A DNA stretch of 64,000 nucleotides, taken from the NCBI GenBank assembly GCA_017436955.1, contig JAFSCD010000003.1:1-64000 (forward strand). Direction: 5' to 3'. Position 1 is the first letter of the stretch. Every line of letters begins with the position of its first letter. Below, one piece after another: positions 24,123-32,600 of this stretch. The notes beneath the pieces are model-generated. The model did no database searches. It had not been told where the DNA came from and was given only the letters and a program-made list of their open reading frames with translations. The position numbers were made by a program, and so were the translations under genes. This DNA comes from Oscillospiraceae bacterium (GTDB taxonomy: Bacteria; Bacillota; Clostridia; Oscillospirales; Oscillospiraceae).

Positions 24123-24476
24123 ATGGAAGGGATGGAAGATAAGCTCAACGCGATTCTGGGAAATCCTCAGATGATGCAGCAGATCATGGCCATGGCCCAG
24201 GCTATGGGGCAGCAAAACGAGGAGCCGAAGCCCGAGCCGCCACCGCAGCAAAGCAGCGCGCCTGGTCTGGATATAGCGATGATCCAAAAGCTGGGAAATA
24301 TCGCCCGGCAATCCGGTATCGACAAAAATCAGCAAAATCTACTTAGGGCGTTAAGCCCCTATTTAAGCCGGGAACGGATCGTGAAGCTGGAAAAGGCGAT
24401 GCGTGCGGCGAAGATCGCCGGGATCGCCTCCACGGCGCTGGCAGGCTCCGGCATAACATTTCTTTCAGGCAGGTGA
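24123..24476 (+). CDS. Met/Gln-rich hypothetical protein (second of trio)
   Basis: 117 residues. N-terminal helix MEDKLNAILGNPQMMQQIMAM, a Pro/Gln linker (EPKPEPPPQQ), a helical region with SGIDKNQQNLLRALSPYL, and a hydrophobic C-terminus (IAGIASTALAGSGITFL). It starts three bases after the first gene's stop, with a CAGGAG ribosome site inside that gene. The SLLRALSPYLS-like motif suggests a helical-bundle interaction module. Function unknown. Confidence 0.7.
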   Translation: MEGMEDKLNAILGNPQMMQQIMAMAQAMGQQNEEPKPEPPPQQSSAPGLDIAMIQKLGNIARQSGIDKNQQNLLRALSPYLSRERIVKLEKAMRAAKIAGIASTALAGSGITFLSGR

Positions 24477-24480
24477 AGCT

Positions 24481-24825
24481 ATGTATAACCGTTATGTTCC
24501 CCAGCCGGACGGCTCATTCCGCCGCAATCACATCCCGGATCCACCGCCTCCTCCGCCGCCGCCAAGACCGGCGCCGGTACCACCGCCGGAGCCGCAGTGC
24601 GCTCCGCCACAGCCGGAATGTCCGCCGCCGGTGCCTGAAAAGCCAAGGCACGATCCGCCTTGCCGGCAAAATGCCGGGGCAGGGGACTTTTTGCGGCGAC
24701 TGTTGCCGAAAAACTTAGATACCGGCGATCTGCTGGTGATCATTTTGCTTTTGCTGATGGCAGGGGACTGCGCAGAGGATAAAAATACCGCCCTGCTGAC
24801 TTTAGCGCTGTATCTGTTTATGTAA
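24481..24825 (+). CDS. Proline-rich protein with C-terminal membrane segment (third of trio)
   Basis: 114 residues: a short N-terminal motif (MYNRYVPQPDGSFRRN), a long polyproline region (about 20-60) with scattered cysteines, then FLRRLLPKNLDTGDLLVII and two adjacent hydrophobic stretches (LLVIILLLLMAG and ALLTLALYLFM). It appears to be a membrane-attached, Pro-rich protein; spore-coat or division scaffolds look like this, but no homologue is recognised. Followed by a terminator. Confidence 0.7.
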   Translation: MYNRYVPQPDGSFRRNHIPDPPPPPPPPRPAPVPPPEPQCAPPQPECPPPVPEKPRHDPPCRQNAGAGDFLRRLLPKNLDTGDLLVIILLLLMAGDCAEDKNTALLTLALYLFM

Positions 24826-24828
24826 GAA

Positions 24829-24855
24829 ATGCCCGTCGAAACTCGACGGGCATTT
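24829..24855. terminator. Bidirectional terminator between the Pro-rich gene and trpS
   Basis: AATGCCCGTCGA-aac-TCGACGGGCATT, with T-runs on both strands. Confidence 0.88.
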
Positions 24856-24858
24856 TGG

Positions 24859-25872
24859 TTATCTTGCAACGAAGCCGACTTTCTTGTAGACCTTGCGCAG
24901 GGTCTTTTCGGCAACGTAGCTTGCCTTCTGGGCACCATCGCGGAACACACCCTCCAGGTAGCCCTTGTCCCTCATCAGGCGCTGGGCTTCCTCACGGATG
25001 GGGCGCAGCAGCTCCACGACCGCTTCGCCAACGGCAGGCTTGAACTTGCCGTAACCGCAGCCGGCAAACTCGGCTTCGATCTCGGCGTAGGTCTTGCCGG
25101 TGACGGCGCTGTAAATGGTCATCAGGTTGGCAACGCCGGGCTTGTTTTCCTTATCGTAGCGGACGCAGTTTTCCGTGTCGGAGTCGGTGATTGCCCGTTT
25201 GAACTGCTTCATGATTACCTCGGGGGCATCCATCAGCAGCACTCGGCCGGTGTCCTCATCCTCGGACTTGGACATCTTGGCGGCGGGATTGGTCAGGCTC
25301 ATGATCCGAGCTCCTACCTTGGGAACGTAAGGCTCGGGGATCTTGAACACATCGCCGTAAACGCCGTTGAAGCGCCGCGCGATGGTGTGGCACAGCTCCA
25401 CGTGCTGCTTCTGATCCTCACCCACGGGGACAAAATCCGGCTGGTACAGCAGAATATCCGCCGCCATCAGGCTGGGGTATGTAAACAGACCGCCGTTGAT
25501 ATTGTCCGCATTCTTGGCAGACTTGTCCTTAAACTGGGTCATACGGCTCAGCTCGCCGAACATAGAATAGCAGTTCAGCACCCAGCCCAGCTCTGCGTGC
25601 TGATGGACATGGCTCTGGATGAACAGGGTGTTCTTTTCCGGGTCAAGACCGCAGGCGATATACTGCGCCAGTTGCTCCAGCGTACGGCGACGCAGAGAAG
25701 CGGGATCCTGCCGCACGGTGATGGCGTGCAGGTCTGCCATAAAGTAAAAGCAATCAAATTCATCGGCACGCTCTTTCCAGTTTTTGATGGCGCCCAGGTA
25801 GCTTCCCAGGGTCAGATCACCGGAGGGCTTGATGCCGGACAACATTCTTTTCTTTGCAATCGTTTCTTCCAT
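24859..25872 (-). CDS. trpS: Tryptophanyl-tRNA synthetase
   Basis: Class I synthetase charging tRNA-Trp. The nucleotide-binding HIGH-like motif is KPSGDLTLGSYLGAI and the second signature is AAKMSKSEDED. DLHAITV, DILLYQPDFVPVGEDQ and QHVELCHTIARRFN match the tryptophan-binding region. 337 residues from ATG 25872, where AGGTGA lies upstream. Divergent from gltX. The leader is too short for a T-box. Confidence 0.95.
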   Translation of the reverse strand: MEETIAKKRMLSGIKPSGDLTLGSYLGAIKNWKERADEFDCFYFMADLHAITVRQDPASLRRRTLEQLAQYIACGLDPEKNTLFIQSHVHQHAELGWVLNCYSMFGELSRMTQFKDKSAKNADNINGGLFTYPSLMAADILLYQPDFVPVGEDQKQHVELCHTIARRFNGVYGDVFKIPEPYVPKVGARIMSLTNPAAKMSKSEDEDTGRVLLMDAPEVIMKQFKRAITDSDTENCVRYDKENKPGVANLMTIYSAVTGKTYAEIEAEFAGCGYGKFKPAVGEAVVELLRPIREEAQRLMRDKGYLEGVFRDGAQKASYVAEKTLRKVYKKVGFVAR

Positions 25873-25909
25873 AATGGGTTCACCTCGTAATTTCCATATC
25901 AATATCCGC

Positions 25910-25938
25910 ATTTTAACACAAGCGCGTGAAAAACGCAA
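25910..25938 (-). promoter_or_regulatory. Candidate promoter of trpS
   Basis: On the minus strand: TTGCGT, 17-base spacer, TAAAAT, about 38 bases before the ATG. Confidence 0.6.
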
Positions 25939-25945
25939 TCAAAAA

Positions 25946-25974
25946 TTGACTTTAGCGGCGGAAGATGGTATAGT
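25946..25974 (+). promoter_or_regulatory. Promoter of gltX
   Basis: TTGACT, 17-base spacer, TATAGT, 34 bases before the gltX ATG. Confidence 0.8.
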
Positions 25975-26008
25975 ATTTGCAGAAATTTTGAGAATTGAGG
26001 GTATCACT

Positions 26009-27652
26009 ATGGATTATCAGGCATTAGCAGATTTGCTTTTTCCCAATGTAACCGAGACCTGCGAAGAGGTGGAAGCCCGTTTTCCTGCACGAAACTTGCC
26101 GGAGGGCGCTGTGGTTTCCCGTATGGCACCTTCTCCTACCGGATTTGTGCACCTTGGAAATTTGGTGCAGGGCACCATCTCTGAACGGATGACCCACCAG
26201 AGCGGCGGCGTTCTGTTCCTGCGGGTGGAGGATACCGACGCAAAGCGGGAAGTTCCCGGTGCGGTTGAAGTGCTGATCAATACCTTGAAGCATTACGGTA
26301 TCATATTCGATGAGGGCGCGACGATCGACGGTGACAATGGCAATTACGGTCCTTACCGCCAGCGTCAGCGCGCTTCCATTTATCACGTTTTTGCCAAGAA
26401 GCTGGTAAGTGAAGGGCAGGCCTATCCCTGCTTCTGCACAGAGGATGAGCTGACCGCTATGCGTGAAAAGCAGGAAGCTGCCAAGGTGAATTTTGGCTAT
26501 TACGGCGAGTTTGCTGCGTGGCGTGACCGCCCGATCGAGGATATCAAGGCGCAGCTGGATGCCGGAAATCCCTGGGTATTGCGTTTCCGCAGCACCGGCA
26601 GCATTGAAAACCAGTTCAAGTTTGACGATCTGGTAAAGGGCAAGCTGACCATTACCGAAAACGACATCGACCACGTGCTGCTGAAGTCCGACGGAATTCC
26701 TACCTACCACTTTGCCCACGCTGTTGACGATCACCTGATGCACACCACCCACGTTGTCCGCGGTGACGAGTGGATGGCGACCCTTCCGTTCCATATCCAG
26801 CTGTTCAATGCGCTGGGCTTCAAGCTGCCGAAATACGTCCATATCGGACCGCTGATGAAGATGGACGGCAACTCCAAGCGCAAGCTGTCCAAGCGCAAGG
26901 ATCCCGAACTGGCACTGACTTACTATAAGGCAGAGGGGTTCCCTATTGCCGCTGTAAGGGAATATATTATGACGATCCTCAATTCCAATTTTGAGGATTG
27001 GCGCCGGGCAAATCCCGATGCAAGCCTGGATGCTTTCCAGTTCAGCCCCAAGAAGCTGAATCCAGCCGGCAGTCTGTTTGACTATGCAAAGCTCACCGAC
27101 GTTTCCAAGAATGTGATCTCCAAGATGGATGCGGAAACGGTTTATGCGCTTCTGCTGGAGTGGGCGCAGGAGTTTGATCCGGAGTTTGGCGGCAAGCTGG
27201 CTGCGGATAAGGGCTATGCCGTTGCGATCCTTGCGATCGGTCGCGGTGGCAAGAAGCCGAGAAAGGATATGTCCACCTGGAAGGAAGCCAAGCCCTATAT
27301 GGGATTCTTCTATGACGAATATCTGGAAGCGCCCGTTTTTGATGAAAAATTCGACAAGGCAGTTATCAAGACTGTGCTGGGGAAATTCGTTGCCACCTAT
27401 GACGCCGCAGATGACTCTGCAGCCTGGTTTGATAAGGTCAAGGCGATTACCACAGACATCGGCTTTACCACCGATATGAAGGCGTACAAGGCCGATCCTG
27501 CCGCGTTCCCCGGCACGGTGGCGGATGTATCCACCTTCATCCGGCAGGCGGTTACCGGCAAGACCAACGCTCCTGATCTGCATACGGTCATGCAGATCCT
27601 GGGCAAGGAGCGGTCTTTGGAGAGAATCGCAAAGGTTATCGCAACACTGTAA
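26009..27652 (+). CDS. gltX: Glutamyl-tRNA synthetase
   Basis: Class I synthetase. HIGH-like motif SPTGFVHLGNL, then RVEDTDAKREV, the Glu-binding region GIPTYHFAHAVDDHLM and HVVRGDEW, and the KMSKS-like KRKLSKRKD. 547 residues, somewhat longer than typical GluRS (about 480), mainly through the C-terminal anticodon domain (GRGGKKPRKDMSTWKEAKPY). It could be discriminating or non-discriminating for Gln; absence or presence of glnS elsewhere would tell. The ATG at 26009 has TTGAGGG upstream. Single-gene unit. Confidence 0.94.
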   Translation: MDYQALADLLFPNVTETCEEVEARFPARNLPEGAVVSRMAPSPTGFVHLGNLVQGTISERMTHQSGGVLFLRVEDTDAKREVPGAVEVLINTLKHYGIIFDEGATIDGDNGNYGPYRQRQRASIYHVFAKKLVSEGQAYPCFCTEDELTAMREKQEAAKVNFGYYGEFAAWRDRPIEDIKAQLDAGNPWVLRFRSTGSIENQFKFDDLVKGKLTITENDIDHVLLKSDGIPTYHFAHAVDDHLMHTTHVVRGDEWMATLPFHIQLFNALGFKLPKYVHIGPLMKMDGNSKRKLSKRKDPELALTYYKAEGFPIAAVREYIMTILNSNFEDWRRANPDASLDAFQFSPKKLNPAGSLFDYAKLTDVSKNVISKMDAETVYALLLEWAQEFDPEFGGKLAADKGYAVAILAIGRGGKKPRKDMSTWKEAKPYMGFFYDEYLEAPVFDEKFDKAVIKTVLGKFVATYDAADDSAAWFDKVKAITTDIGFTTDMKAYKADPAAFPGTVADVSTFIRQAVTGKTNAPDLHTVMQILGKERSLERIAKVIATL

Positions 27653-27654
27653 TA

Positions 27655-27690
27655 AGAAAACCCCCAACGATATCGTTGGGGGTTTATTTT
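27655..27690. terminator. Terminator between gltX and rpe
   Basis: ACCCCCAACGA-ta-TCGTTGGGGGT then TTATTTT; A-rich on the other side, so usable in both directions. Confidence 0.9.
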
Positions 27691-28340
27691 CAGCTTTCCA
27701 AAGACTTGACGAATGCGACCTTATCCTCGGCCTTGTAGAAGGCAGAGCCGGCGACCAGCACATCAGCGCCGTTTTCCTTGCAGATTTCTGCGGTAACCAT
27801 ATCCACACCGCCGTCCACTTCCAGATGGCAGCCGGGCTTGTGGGTATCGATCATTTCCTTCAGCGCCTTCAGCTTGGGCATCATATCCGCCATAAATTTC
27901 TGACCGCCGAAGCCGGGCTCGACCGTCATCACCAGCACCAGCTCGCACTTGTGCAGGTAGGGGAGTACCGCTTCAGCCGGGGTCTTGGGCTTGACAACGA
28001 TGCCGGGCTTAACGCCGTTGGCGATGATTCTGTCCAATGTGGCGTCAATGTTCTCGGGCGTGTCGGATTCCACGTGGATGGTCAGATAATCCGCACCGGC
28101 TTTGCAGAATTCGTCCACGTAGCGGATGGGCGTGTCGATCATCAGATGTACGTCCAGCACCATATCAGTGATGGGGCGCAGAGCCTTCACCATAGAATAG
28201 CCAAAGGAAATATTGGGAACAAAATGACCGTCCATAATATCTATGTGCAGCCACTTTGCGCCGGCAGCCTCGGTCATTTCAATGTCGCGCTGCAGATTCA
28301 CATAGTCCGCAGACAGCATAGAAGGAGAAATAAGAGCCAT
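27690..28340 (-). CDS. rpe: Ribulose-phosphate 3-epimerase
   Basis: Interconverts ribulose 5-phosphate and xylulose 5-phosphate in the pentose phosphate pathway. TIM-barrel protein of 216 residues with ISPSMLSADYVNL, the metal-binding HIDIMDGHFVPNIS, DVHLM, MTVEPGFGGQKF and VDGG. The ATG at 28340 has AGGAGG. The terminator behind tRNA-Leu leaves only about 25 bases before it, and I see no separate promoter, so it may be expressed by read-through from the tRNA promoter. Confidence 0.95.
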   Translation of the reverse strand: MALISPSMLSADYVNLQRDIEMTEAAGAKWLHIDIMDGHFVPNISFGYSMVKALRPITDMVLDVHLMIDTPIRYVDEFCKAGADYLTIHVESDTPENIDATLDRIIANGVKPGIVVKPKTPAEAVLPYLHKCELVLVMTVEPGFGGQKFMADMMPKLKALKEMIDTHKPGCHLEVDGGVDMVTAEICKENGADVLVAGSAFYKAEDKVAFVKSLES

Positions 28341-28365
28341 AATGTACCTCCTTAAGTAAATTAAA

Positions 28366-28399
28366 AAAAGAAATCCGGAGACGAGTGTCTCCGGATTTT
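28366..28399 (-). terminator. Terminator after tRNA-Leu
   Basis: On the minus strand: AATCCGGAGAC-actc-GTCTCCGGATT then TCTTTTTTT, starting at the tRNA 3' end. Confidence 0.85.
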
Positions 28400-28487
28400 T
28401 GGTGGGCGAGGCGGGACTTGAACCCGCACGTCCGCAGTGAACACTAGAACCTGAATCTAGCGAGTCTACCAATTCCACCACTCGCCC
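28400..28487 (-). tRNA. tRNA-Leu, anticodon CAG
   Basis: On the minus strand: GGGCGAG acceptor, anticodon arm CTAGA-TTCAGGT-TCTAG (CAG, reads CTG), long variable arm, T-arm GCGGG-TTCAAGT-CCCGC, with CCA encoded. 88 bases, class II as expected for leucine. Confidence 0.96.
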
Positions 28488-28515
28488 ATATGTAGTTGCT
28501 CGTTACAGCCCCCGT

Positions 28516-28544
28516 ATCATAGCACGATATTTTCCGTTTGTCAA
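28516..28544 (-). promoter_or_regulatory. Promoter of tRNA-Leu
   Basis: On the minus strand: TTGACA, 17-base spacer, TATGAT, 29 bases upstream of the mature tRNA. Confidence 0.85.
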
Positions 28545-28574
28545 CAGGAAATTTGATAAATTTTCAGAAAATTT

Positions 28575-28769
28575 TCAGTCCTTGTAATAGAGCATACAGT
28601 GGCAATATCCTTTGAAGTCGGGGTCGGCGATCTGCGCCCTGAATTCCTTGCAGATACATTTGTTATCCTCGGTGCGTTCCATTCTGCAGGGGCAGTAACC
28701 ACCGGTGCGCTTCAAGCCCTCCTGAATGACCGCGACCATTTCCTTATCCTCGTTTAAGCGAACAGCCAT
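28575..28769 (-). CDS. Ferredoxin-thioredoxin reductase catalytic-chain-like protein
   Basis: 64 residues. Three Cys pairs in the order CPC, CIC and CHC (YCPCR, KCICKEF, GYCHCMLYY) reproduce the FTR beta-chain signature that binds a 4Fe-4S cluster beside a redox-active disulfide. The spacings are about 9 and 15 rather than 16 and 8. Family knowledge: these small clostridial proteins probably reduce thioredoxin-like partners with ferredoxin electrons. ATG at 28769, ribosome site GGGTG. The in-frame upstream extension has no ribosome site. Confidence 0.8.
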   Translation of the reverse strand: MAVRLNEDKEMVAVIQEGLKRTGGYCPCRMERTEDNKCICKEFRAQIADPDFKGYCHCMLYYKD

Positions 28770-28828
28770 AATTTCACACCCTTTCAAAATCATTATAGCA
28801 AATTTGTCAAGGGATAGGGAAATACGGC

Positions 28829-28857
28829 TTGACAAACCGCAGGGCGTATGCTAGAAT
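28829..28857 (+). promoter_or_regulatory. Promoter of tRNA-Ser
   Basis: TTGACA, 17-base spacer, TAGAAT, 32 bases upstream of the mature tRNA. Confidence 0.82.
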
Positions 28858-28888
28858 ACTTTGGCAATCAAATATTGCTTTCGGCTAC

Positions 28889-28980
28889 GGAGTGATACCC
28901 AAGAGGCCGAAGGGGCTCCCCTGCTAAGGGAGTAGGCGTCTAAAAAGCGCGCGAGGGTTCAAATCCCTCTCACTCCGCCA
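28889..28980 (+). tRNA. tRNA-Ser, anticodon GCT
   Basis: GGAGTGA/TCACTCC acceptor, anticodon arm CTCCC-CTGCTAA-GGGAG (GCT, reads AGC/AGT), long variable arm, T-arm GAGGG-TTCAAAT-CCCTC, CCA encoded. 92 bases. Confidence 0.96.
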
Positions 28981-29013
28981 AAAATCGACAGGTTTCGACC
29001 TGTCGATTTTTTA
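28981..29013 (+). terminator. Terminator after tRNA-Ser
   Basis: AAATCGACAGG-ttt-CGACCTGTCGATTTTTT type stem directly after the CCA end. Confidence 0.88.
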
Positions 29014-29014
29014 T

Positions 29015-29186
29015 CCATTGCGAAAGCAATGGCATATCATCACGCGCAAGCGTGCATCTCATCACCGAAGGTGTATATCATCAGCCGCAGGCTGCATTTC
29101 TTTTCGCAATGATGATATACAAAACTTCGTTTTGATGATATGCAATTCCTACGGAATTGATGATATACACGGCTTTCGCCGTGATT
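29015..29186. repeat. Array of six to seven mini-hairpins with a conserved spacer
   Basis: Small hairpins (CCATTG-CAATGG, CACGC-GCGTG, CACC-GGTG, AGCC-GGCT, AAAAC-GTTTT, AATTCC-GGAATT, CACGGC-GCCGTG) are separated by the ten-base spacer YATATCATCA in the first half. The second half uses its complement TGATGATATRC. Stem sequences differ while spacers are conserved. Confidence 0.7.
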
Positions 29187-29251
29187 TATGTAAGAGTTCG
29201 AATTCATACGCAAAAATGCCGAAAATATCTTTTTCGTAGCCCATAGATAAT

Positions 29252-29283
29252 AAAAATGACCATCCTTTTGGATGGTCATTTTT
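29252..29283. terminator. Isolated bidirectional hairpin terminator
   Basis: AAAAATGACCATCC-tttt-GGATGGTCATTTTT. No gene ends next to it. Confidence 0.7.
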
Positions 29284-29401
29284 ATTGGTAGGGTATTTGC
29301 GTGTGCGGGATTTGATTAATTTAGGTGCGACGCGTACAAGCGCCGCCGCCAGCAGCTCGGAGACGGGTGTCCCTACGATAATCATTCGGTGTGAACGCAT
29401 C

Positions 29402-29596
29402 CTCGGCCCCTTCTATGAGGGCAGATTTCCCCGTTAGCGGGGAAAATGTCTGCGAAGCAGACAAAAGGGGCGCGGGCTCGGCAGAGCTGTCAGAAATCTT
29501 TGATTTCTGACTGAGGGATTGTATCGGCTTTATTTAGCAATCCCTCCGTCTTCGCCTGCGGCGAATCCACCTCCCTTTACACAAGGGAGGCTTAAA
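29402..29596. repeat. Composite intergenic repeat
   Basis: Contains nested hairpins (TTTCCCCG-CGGGGAAA, GTCTGC-GCAGAC, TCAGAAATC-GATTTCTGA) and ends with AATCCCTCC...CTCCCTTTACACAAGGGAGGCTT. A shorter relative of the last part lies at 33876-33930. Confidence 0.6.
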
Positions 29597-29632
29597 AACC
29601 CGGCAGGGAGGTTTTCTCCTTGCCGGGTTTTG
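29596..29632 (-). terminator. Terminator after the LRR surface protein gene
   Basis: On the minus strand: ACCCGGCAAGGAG-aaaa-CCTCCCTGCCGGGT then TTTT. Confidence 0.85.
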
Positions 29633-29634
29633 TG

Positions 29635-32600
29635 TTATTTCTTGACCGTAAGTTTCACCTTATTGGTGTAGACGGTGTTGCCGCCGGAATCCTTCACACG
29701 GCAGCGGTAGTCGTTGCCGTTGTGAGAGGTCTTGGCGGTGAAGCTGAAGGTTGCTTTCTTGGCGCTGGTAGAAGAACAGTTCTTCCAGGTCTTGCCGCCG
29801 TCGGTGGATACCTGCCACTGGTAGACCTTGCTTGCGCCGGTGGCTTCCACGGTGAATTTTGCTATCTTGCCCTTTGTCACCGTCTTGCTGACCGGCTGCT
29901 CCGTGATGCCCAGCACGTACAATTTCACCGCATCGGTGTATACCGTATTGCCGCCGTTATCCTTGATCCGGCAGCGGTAGTAATTGCCGTTGTGGGATGT
30001 CTTGGACGTAAAGCTGAAGGTGGCCTTGGTAGCGCTGGTGGAGGAGCAATTCTTCCAGGTCTTTCCGTCGGTGGATACCTGCCACTGGTAGGTCTTTCCT
30101 GCGCCGGTAGCGGTCACGGTAAATTTGACCGTTTTTCCTGCTGCTACCTTCTGTGTTGCAGGCTGCTTGGTAACGCCCAGGACATACAGCCGAACAGCAT
30201 TGGTATAGACCACATTTCCTTCGCTGTCCGTGATCTTACAGCGGTAATAGTTGCTGCTGTGGGAGGTCTTGGAGGTAAAGCTGAAGGTTGCCTTCTTCGC
30301 AGAGCTGGAGGAACAATTCTTCCAGGTCTTGCCGTTGGTGGAAGATTGCCACTGATATTTCAGCCCATCGCCGGATGCCTTCACCGTAAACTTTGCGGTG
30401 CTGCCGGTCTTAACCTTTGCCGTCTTGGGCTGGGTGGTGACACCCAGGACGTACAGCCGTACAGCATCGGTACAGACAACATTTCCTTCATGATCCGTGA
30501 TCACACAGCGGTAATAATTGCCGTTGTGGGAGGTCTTGGACGTAAAGCTGAAGGTGGCCTTGGTAGCGCTGCTGGAGGAGCAGTTCTTCCAGGTGGTGCC
30601 GTTGGTGGAGGATTGCCACTGATAGTCCACACCGAAACCGACCGTTCCCACGGTAAACTTGGCGGTAGCGCCAGCCTTTACCTTTTGGGTAGTGGGCTGC
30701 TGGGTGATCTCAAGTGCCGGCTCGATGGCATAGTGCAGGATCTTCTCACCGCTGTAATTGCCGGTCAGGGTGATCCGCAGCTCGTAATCACCGGCTTCAA
30801 CGGCGTTGGCAGGGTAGGTCACGGTGTAGTTTACACCCTCTGTCAGCGCATTTCCTTCCCGATCCCAGACGGTGGGTACCGGGCGCTTCTGTGTGCCATC
30901 GGCGATCAGAATGTGACCGGGCAGACTAAAGGCATCAACTCTGGGAATGACGGTGGTCTCGCCGGTGGCGCCGCAGACGGTGCAACCGCGAGTGATATAC
31001 CCGTCATCGGCAAGAGAGGCTCTTGTCACCGTTTCCTCATAATCGTGAACATCGGTGCCAATGCAGGAATCACAATGCCAGGTAGCCGCAGCGGTACGGG
31101 CATCGTTGTCCTCGATCAGTGCCATTTGCTGCGCAGTACCGCGGTAGTACACATCGGTCAAATTGTCACAGAAATAGAATGCGCCGTCAGGGATGCTGAC
31201 CAATGTGTTGGAGAAGGTAATATTGGTCATACTGACATTTGCCCAGAACAGACCGCTGGGGATCTGCGTCAAGCCGCTGCCGACAACAGCGCTCCTGAGA
31301 TTGCTGCAATACTCGAATGCGTTATTTCCAATGCTGGTAACGCTGTCGGGAATGGCGATGCTCTTCAGCCACGTACATTCCTTAAAAGCATATTGTCCAA
31401 TGGTCGTGAGGGTGTTGGGCAGGGAAATGGATTTTAGGTTTGTGCACTTGTAGAAGACAGATTCGCCAATGCTGGTCACGCCGTGGGGAATGGTAATTTC
31501 CGTCAGGCTGGTACATTCAACAAAGGCATAGTCCTCAATAATGGAGACACTGGTGGGGATCTCGACACGGGTCAAATTACCGCATTTGTTAAAAGCAGAT
31601 TCACCGATCACAGCTACGCCGTGGGGAATGGTGATCTCGGTCAGACTTCCGCAGCAATAGAATGTGGAATTTTCAATAGTGGTAATATTATCGGGAATAT
31701 CGAAACCGGTCAGGCTGGTACAACCGGCAAATGCGCCTTCACCTATGACGGTGACATTATTTGACATTGTTACGGTGGTCAGGTTATCGCAATACGCAAA
31801 GGCGTTAATGCCGATGTAGTTTACGCTGTCCGGTAGATGGATCTCGGTGATTGTGTCGCAATCCTGGAACGCCCAGGGGTCAACGCCAACCACCGGATAA
31901 CCGCCCAGGGTGTCCGGGATGGTGATACTGCCGGTGGCAGATTCGTCGCAATCTGTAATATACGCACCGCCCTCGTAGATGTTGTAGGACAGATTCCAGG
32001 TAACAGGCGCGCAGTTATAGGAAAGATTCAAATACTGGGGATGCTTGTTGGTATTGTTGTGCGTCATATAGATCGCATCCCACTGCAGTTGTGTTCCGGC
32101 GTAGAGCACCCGTGCCTGGGATTCCTCAAACTGATGCAGATCAAAATTAAAGATGGTTACAGTAGCCGGGATGTAGACCTTCTTGAGATTGCATCCGGAG
32201 AATTGGCTGTCGATATTTGTAAGACTTGCGGGGAAATAAATTCCTGTCAGATCAGAGCAGTATTCAAATGCGTTGTTAAGGGTTGTTACACCGTCGGGGA
32301 TGATGTAGTTACCGCTCAAGGACTTGGGCGCGTAGTAAATGGCGGTTTTTTCCATATTGTACAGAACGCTGTGATCGTCGGCAAAGTAGCTTGGATTTTC
32401 GGGATCTACAGTGATCGTGCCAAGGCTATTGCAGTCCGCAAAGATCTCCGGATCCATATTGGTCACACCGGCAGGAATATTCAGCTGCGTAAGCTGCTCA
32501 CAGCCGAAGAAGGCAGCATAGCCGACAGTTGTCACAGAATCGGGAATGGTATATGTACCCTGAAGCGCGCCGGGCGCAGCAATCAGCTCTGTCAGAGGCT

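Larger units (their letters stand above)
29014..29634. other. Repeat-rich intergenic tract, about 620 bases, no supported gene
   Basis: Holds, in order: a chain of small hairpins (29015-29186), an isolated terminator-like hairpin (29252-29283), a GC-rich segment ending in a composite repeat (29402-29596), and the terminator of the LRR gene. Several short open frames cross the hairpins on both strands, but they lack ribosome sites and just translate the repeats. Confidence 0.7.

Noticed and set aside
25873..26008. T-box riboswitch before trpS or gltX
   Set aside because: Only about 135 bases separate the two starts, with a promoter for each; no T-box sequence or terminator is seen.
26024..27808. 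Long open frame opposite gltX
   Set aside because: Antisense shadow of a well-defined synthetase gene with its own promoter and terminator.
28341..28481. N-terminal extension of Rpe across tRNA-Leu
   Set aside because: The extension translates tRNA and terminator sequence; the ATG at 28340 has a strong ribosome site and fits the family start.
29015..29186. CRISPR array
   Set aside because: Conserved units are only about 10 bases, the intervening segments are self-complementary hairpins, spacing is irregular and no cas genes are present.
29018..29400. Several small open frames after tRNA-Ser
   Set aside because: They translate the hairpin array and neighbouring repeats, on both strands equally, without ribosome sites.
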